This document shows positions 15,909-18,460 of a stretch of 18,460 bases of DNA, piece by piece. The notes beneath the pieces are model-generated. The model worked only from the letters and a program-made list of their open reading frames with translations, was not told the DNA's origin and ran no database searches. The translations under genes were made by a program, and so were the position numbers. Source of the stretch: Chloromonas sp. AAM2. Lineage: Eukaryota; Chlorophyta; Chlorophyceae; Chlamydomonadales; Chlamydomonadaceae. Positions within the stretch are counted from its first letter, which is position 1; every line of letters starts with the position of its first letter. Location: the NCBI GenBank assembly GCA_004335635.1, contig QAXH01005156.1, forward strand, positions 217 through 18,676, read 5' to 3'.

Positions 15909-18195
15909 GTGTGGATCTCTCCCTGGTGAAGGCAGTGCTACCAGGCCATGCATACGAGGGTGGTCATCACTGCCATCTGTGTCTGACATCCACACTCAAC
16001 TGGGCTAAAGGCTCTCATCCTTTGTCTGCTCTTCGAACTGGATGCAGCCACCTAGCTTTGTTTTGTTGGAATGGGTCAATGAGTTCAGTAATGCATGTAA
16101 TGCTGTTCATGACATGGTTTGCAGTCTACCCTCTTTAACGCAATTGTTAAAAACGGAAACGCCGCTGCTGCCAACTTCCCCTTCTGTACCATTGAGCCCA
16201 ACACAGGCATAGTCACAGTACCGGACCCAAGGTTGCAGGTAAGGACTGTGACAGCGCGTGACAGTACTTCTGGCGGTTACAATGACGTTTTACATGACGT
16301 TTCACACTGTTTTGGTGCGTACAGCAGCCCATCATGACTTGTTCAACGTGTGCTCCTGCATCCCCTGTCCCCTTGTGTGACAAAACAAGGGTGACGTATT
16401 GGGCAAGGGGACAATGCCATCATCATCAGAATCATAATCATAATCACAATCAGAATCAGAATCATGAAGTTGTTGCCTGCACTTCAGTATGACGGCAACT
16501 TTTCTCCTGCTTGTTAAAGGTATGGCGTTGGCTCAACGCTGCTGTTCGCTTGTCCTATCGGCCGCAGGTACTGTCAGATATCAGCAGATCTAAAGAATTG
16601 GTGAGTGTGTGTCCTGGCGGTCTGCCCTCACTGCAGGGTAGGAAGAGTAGATGCTTGACTCGAGAACAGAAGAAGCGCTACAAGGATAGCGGTCAAACGG
16701 AATGGCATGTGACTGCTTACTGGAGGGGCATAACACACAGGATGGTGCTTATTCGGCGGGCCGGGTGCTGCTTCCTGTAGCTTCCTGTAGCTTCCAACAA
16801 GTGCTGCCCACCATGATCGTAAAGCTTTGCACCAGGTGCGCAATACACACTTACATAAGGACAGTCCGGAATGCAGTATTCAATTGCCTCCATTCAAGCA
16901 TCTTGACAGTCTTATCCATAATGCTGTCCCTGTAGGTGCCCACCACCTTTGAGTTTGTTGACATCGCCGGGTTGGTCCGGGGCGCCAGCAAGGGCGAGGG
17001 GCTGGGCAACCAGTTCCTGGCCAACATCCGGGAGACTGACGCCATTGTGCAGGTGAGGTGGGGGATGCACACATGAACACTTGTAGTTTGCAACAGTCAC
17101 GAAGAACCCGTGGCCCTGTGCTGGGATGTCAGCAATAATTTCTGCAACCAGTTGGGTTTTCACCATGTTTCCACTAGACAGCTTTGCAGCTTGACAGCAG
17201 AATTGAAAGAAAAACAATAATAAGCACTGTGTGTGAAGCTGCCTCCTATATGCAGGTAGTTCGCACTTTTGATGATGATGACGTCATCCACGTGGCAGGC
17301 AAGGTCAGCCCCTTGGATGACATTGACGTGATCAACCTCGAGCTGGCGCTGGCTGACCTCGCACTCATTGAGAAACGGTTAGAACGGCTCAAGAAAGGTG
17401 AGAAACGGTCAGAACGGCTCAGGAAACCGACAAATGGTTAGAACGGCTCAGGACAGATGAGAAACGGTTAGCACGGCTCGAGAAAGGTGAAGTACGGTTT
17501 GAACGGCTCAAGGAAGGGAAGAAACGGTTAGAACGGGTCAAGATATATCGCCTATAATAAGAACAGCGCCAACTCTGAACTACCGTGCACTGAGGCACGC
17601 GCTCGTCTGTAAACTGAGGTTCAGGCAAGCAGACTTGTGTTTTCCGAATTTTTGTTCAGGCAAGAAGAGCAAGGAGGAGCAGGACAAGGCGGACGTGGAA
17701 GAGGGCGCGCTCACCAGGATTGTGACGGCATTAGAGGTGAGCGCACAACACGGTTGTGTCCATTGGATGCACGTGCAGGCAGGTGGTTAGCGAGCGGTTA
17801 ACATTGGGTATACTTGTGGAGGCCTACTGGCTCTTGAGGTAGGGCAGGCAGTCACTGGAGATGGTCAGTCGGATTGTGAACAAGCTAAAGTTGGTAGGGT
17901 GTTTGCGGCTGTGTCTTGCAGCAAGCGGCCAGACCGCCTTACTCCTTTTTCTTTTTAAATTGCTCGGAGGTGTGTGTAAACCCTTAACCTTCCATTTTCA
18001 CGCTTCACTTTGCCACGTGTGTATTTTGCTCTTATCTTCCAGGCTGGCAAGGGTGCTCGCACCGTGCCTCTCAACAAGGACGAGAGCTTGGCCATCAAGG
18101 GACTCGGGCTCATCACGCTTAAACCAATGATCTACGTGGCAAACGTGCCTGAGGATGACCTGGCTGACCAGGGCGCAAACAACAAACACGTGCAG
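15537..18195 (+). CDS. ychF: YchF-type P-loop ATPase, probably plastid-targeted (3' end outside window)
   Basis: Exons: 15537-15908, 16125-16238, 16568-16600, 16936-17052, 17256-17397, 17660-17736, 18043-18195, continuing beyond the window. YchF/OLA1 proteins are Obg-family P-loop NTPases that prefer ATP and bind ribosomes; roles in stress response and translation are reported for the family. Counting from Met 15582, the P-loop GLPNVGKST spans 103-111, FPFCTIEPN follows, the G3 motif is DIAG (167-170) with [10 protein letters not shown] after it, and the G4 motif is NVPE (304-307), the NxxE form that relaxes guanine specificity. The sequence is of the bacterial/organellar type rather than the cytosolic OLA1 type. 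The first exon adds about 98 residues before the P-loop; [20 protein letters not shown] is Ser/Arg-rich without acidic residues, as in a chloroplast transit peptide. Met 15582 is preferred over ATG 15537 for that reason. The TGS domain and C-terminus lie to the right. Confidence 0.93.
16125..16238 (+). CDS. ychF: ychF exon 2: end of P-loop, [10 protein letters not shown]
   Basis: 38 codons, phase 0. It begins [11 protein letters not shown] and contains [20 protein letters not shown] and DPRLQ, the switch-I region and following strand of YchF. Donor gtaagg at 16239. Confidence 0.95.
16239..16567 (+). other. ychF intron 2 with ATCA-rich repeat
   Basis: GT at 16239, AG at 16566-16567. It contains an imperfect six-base repeat (AATCAT/AATCAG) at about 16418-16466. 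No gene visible. Confidence 0.8.
16568..16600 (+). CDS. ychF: ychF exon 3: 33-base microexon
   Basis: Eleven codons, [11 protein letters not shown], between AG at 16566-16567 and GT at 16601. YchF proteins have a short helical segment of this type (LS.I..S...) between DPRL and the VPTTFEF strand, so the microexon fills the expected gap in phase. Confidence 0.85.
16601..16935 (+). other. ychF intron 3, no notable content
   Basis: GT at 16601 (gtgagt), AG at 16934-16935, phase 0. A short duplication, TAGCTTCCTG twice near 16779-16795, is the only repeat seen. Confidence 0.8.
16936..17052 (+). CDS. ychF: ychF exon 4: G3 motif DIAG
   Basis: 39 codons, phase 0, [20 protein letters not shown] then [19 protein letters not shown], the most conserved block of the family. 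Acceptor AG at 16934-16935, donor gtgagg at 17053. Confidence 0.97.
17256..17397 (+). CDS. ychF: ychF exon 5: VVR block and charged helix
   Basis: 47 codons plus one base: [33 protein letters not shown] and [10 protein letters not shown]. The exon's final 30 bases are the first unit of a tandem array that continues past the donor at 17398. Phase 1 at the end. Confidence 0.95.
17370..17548. repeat. 30-bp tandem array spanning the ychF exon 5 donor, six copies
   Basis: Units begin at 17370, 17400, 17430, 17459, 17489 and 17519. The consensus is GAGAAACGGTTAGAACGGCT plus CAAGAAAGGT. The first unit is coding ([10 protein letters not shown]), and its last two bases are the GT of the donor. The other five units lie in the intron and have diverged. 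Unit 4 keeps GAGAAAGGTGA, a possible alternative donor at 17487. Reading on in frame from unit 1 stops at TAG (17439). Confidence 0.93.
17660..17736 (+). CDS. ychF: ychF exon 6: helical-domain segment
   Basis: Two bases complete Gly, then [20 protein letters not shown] and VTALE, part of the coiled-coil-like helical insertion of YchF. Acceptor AG at 17658-17659, donor gtgagc at 17737. Confidence 0.93.
17737..18042 (+). other. ychF intron 6, no notable content
   Basis: GT at 17737 and AG at 18041-18042 after a pyrimidine-rich CTCTTATCTTCCAG, phase 0. I see no repeat or gene. Confidence 0.8.
18043..18195 (+). CDS. ychF: ychF exon 7: G4 motif NVPE
   Basis: 51 codons, phase 0: [30 protein letters not shown] and DDLADQG. 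The NxxE motif replaces the GTPase NKxD motif, consistent with ATP use in this family. Donor gtgaga at 18196; the gene continues outside the window. Confidence 0.95.
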
Positions 18196-18269
18196 GTGAG
18201 AAACGGTTTACTTGGCTCGACTAAGTGGGGAGATCAGTTGGTGTAGGGACAGGCGAGCCCATGATCACC

Positions 18270-18460
18270 ATCAAAGGGCGAATACCTTCTCACGTCGCCC
18301 GTCGCCCTTATGTCGTCGCCCATCTCCCATCGTTGTTCTTCCGTCGCCCGTCGCCTGTCGCTTTTTGCTCGTCATTCTAATCCCGTCGCTTGTTGCCCTT
18401 GTCTCGTTGTCCGTCGCCCTTCTCCCGTCGTCCGTCGCCCTTCTCTCGTCGTCCGTCGCT
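18270..18460. repeat. Degenerate CGTCGCC-rich repeat, running off the right edge
   Basis: Many copies of CGTCGCCC, CGTCGTC and TTCTCC-type words. The clearest part (from about 18407) has a 21-bp period, with CGTCGCCCTTCTCCCGTCGTC followed by a near-identical copy with CTCTCG. The earlier part is diverged. It lies in the intron after ychF exon 7. Confidence 0.85.

Noticed and set aside
16812..16827. ATGATCGTAAAGCT shared with the hairpin arm (8628-8641)
   Set aside because: A 14-base match is expected about once by chance in a window of this size, and the similarity does not extend.

Overview
The window looks like nuclear DNA of a eukaryote, most likely a chlorophyte green alga (Chlamydomonadales-like; lineage is inference). 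Genes are cut into short exons by GT-AG introns of mostly 200-1000 bases. Simple repeats and minisatellites are frequent, a TGTAA polyadenylation-type signal follows one gene, and there is a four-base assembly gap (N) at 11511-11514. All genes I can support are on the + strand.

Region 1 (1-7125) is the 3' part of a gene entering from the left. Eight exons splice in consistent phase into 715 visible residues: the end of a CobW/COG0523 metal-chaperone GTPase, an acidic linker, two thioredoxin-like folds that have both lost their CxxC cysteines, low-complexity linkers and a six-cysteine, zinc-ribbon-like C-terminus. Its introns hold minisatellites of 28, 18 and 40 bp, a (CA)20 tract and smaller repeats.

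Region 2 (7126-9998) has no convincing gene. It holds the 3' flank of gene 1 and a long, nearly perfect inverted repeat (8562-8967, arms about 155 bp): a foldback element or the source of a long hairpin RNA.

Region 3 (9999-12832) is a five-exon gene for an unrecognised membrane protein: N-terminal hydrophobic segment, CxxCxxCxxC segment, three further hydrophobic segments and a disordered tail of over 400 residues. The assembly gap lies in its last exon, and the two gap edges look like an unmerged overlap. Region 4 (about 13112-14929) holds several phase-compatible exons of another, weakly defined gene.

Region 5 (15537-18460, running off the right edge) is the 5' part of a YchF-type ATPase gene: seven exons, a likely plastid transit peptide and the bacterial type of YchF sequence. 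Exon 5 ends in a 30-bp unit that has expanded tandemly across the splice donor into the intron. The window ends in a degenerate CGTCGCC-rich repeat in the seventh intron.

No operon-like or pathway link between the genes is visible. Two concern nucleotide-dependent protein function (a COG0523 chaperone and YchF), and one is an unknown membrane protein. Exon limits are read by eye from splice consensus, phase and protein family similarity, without transcript evidence.
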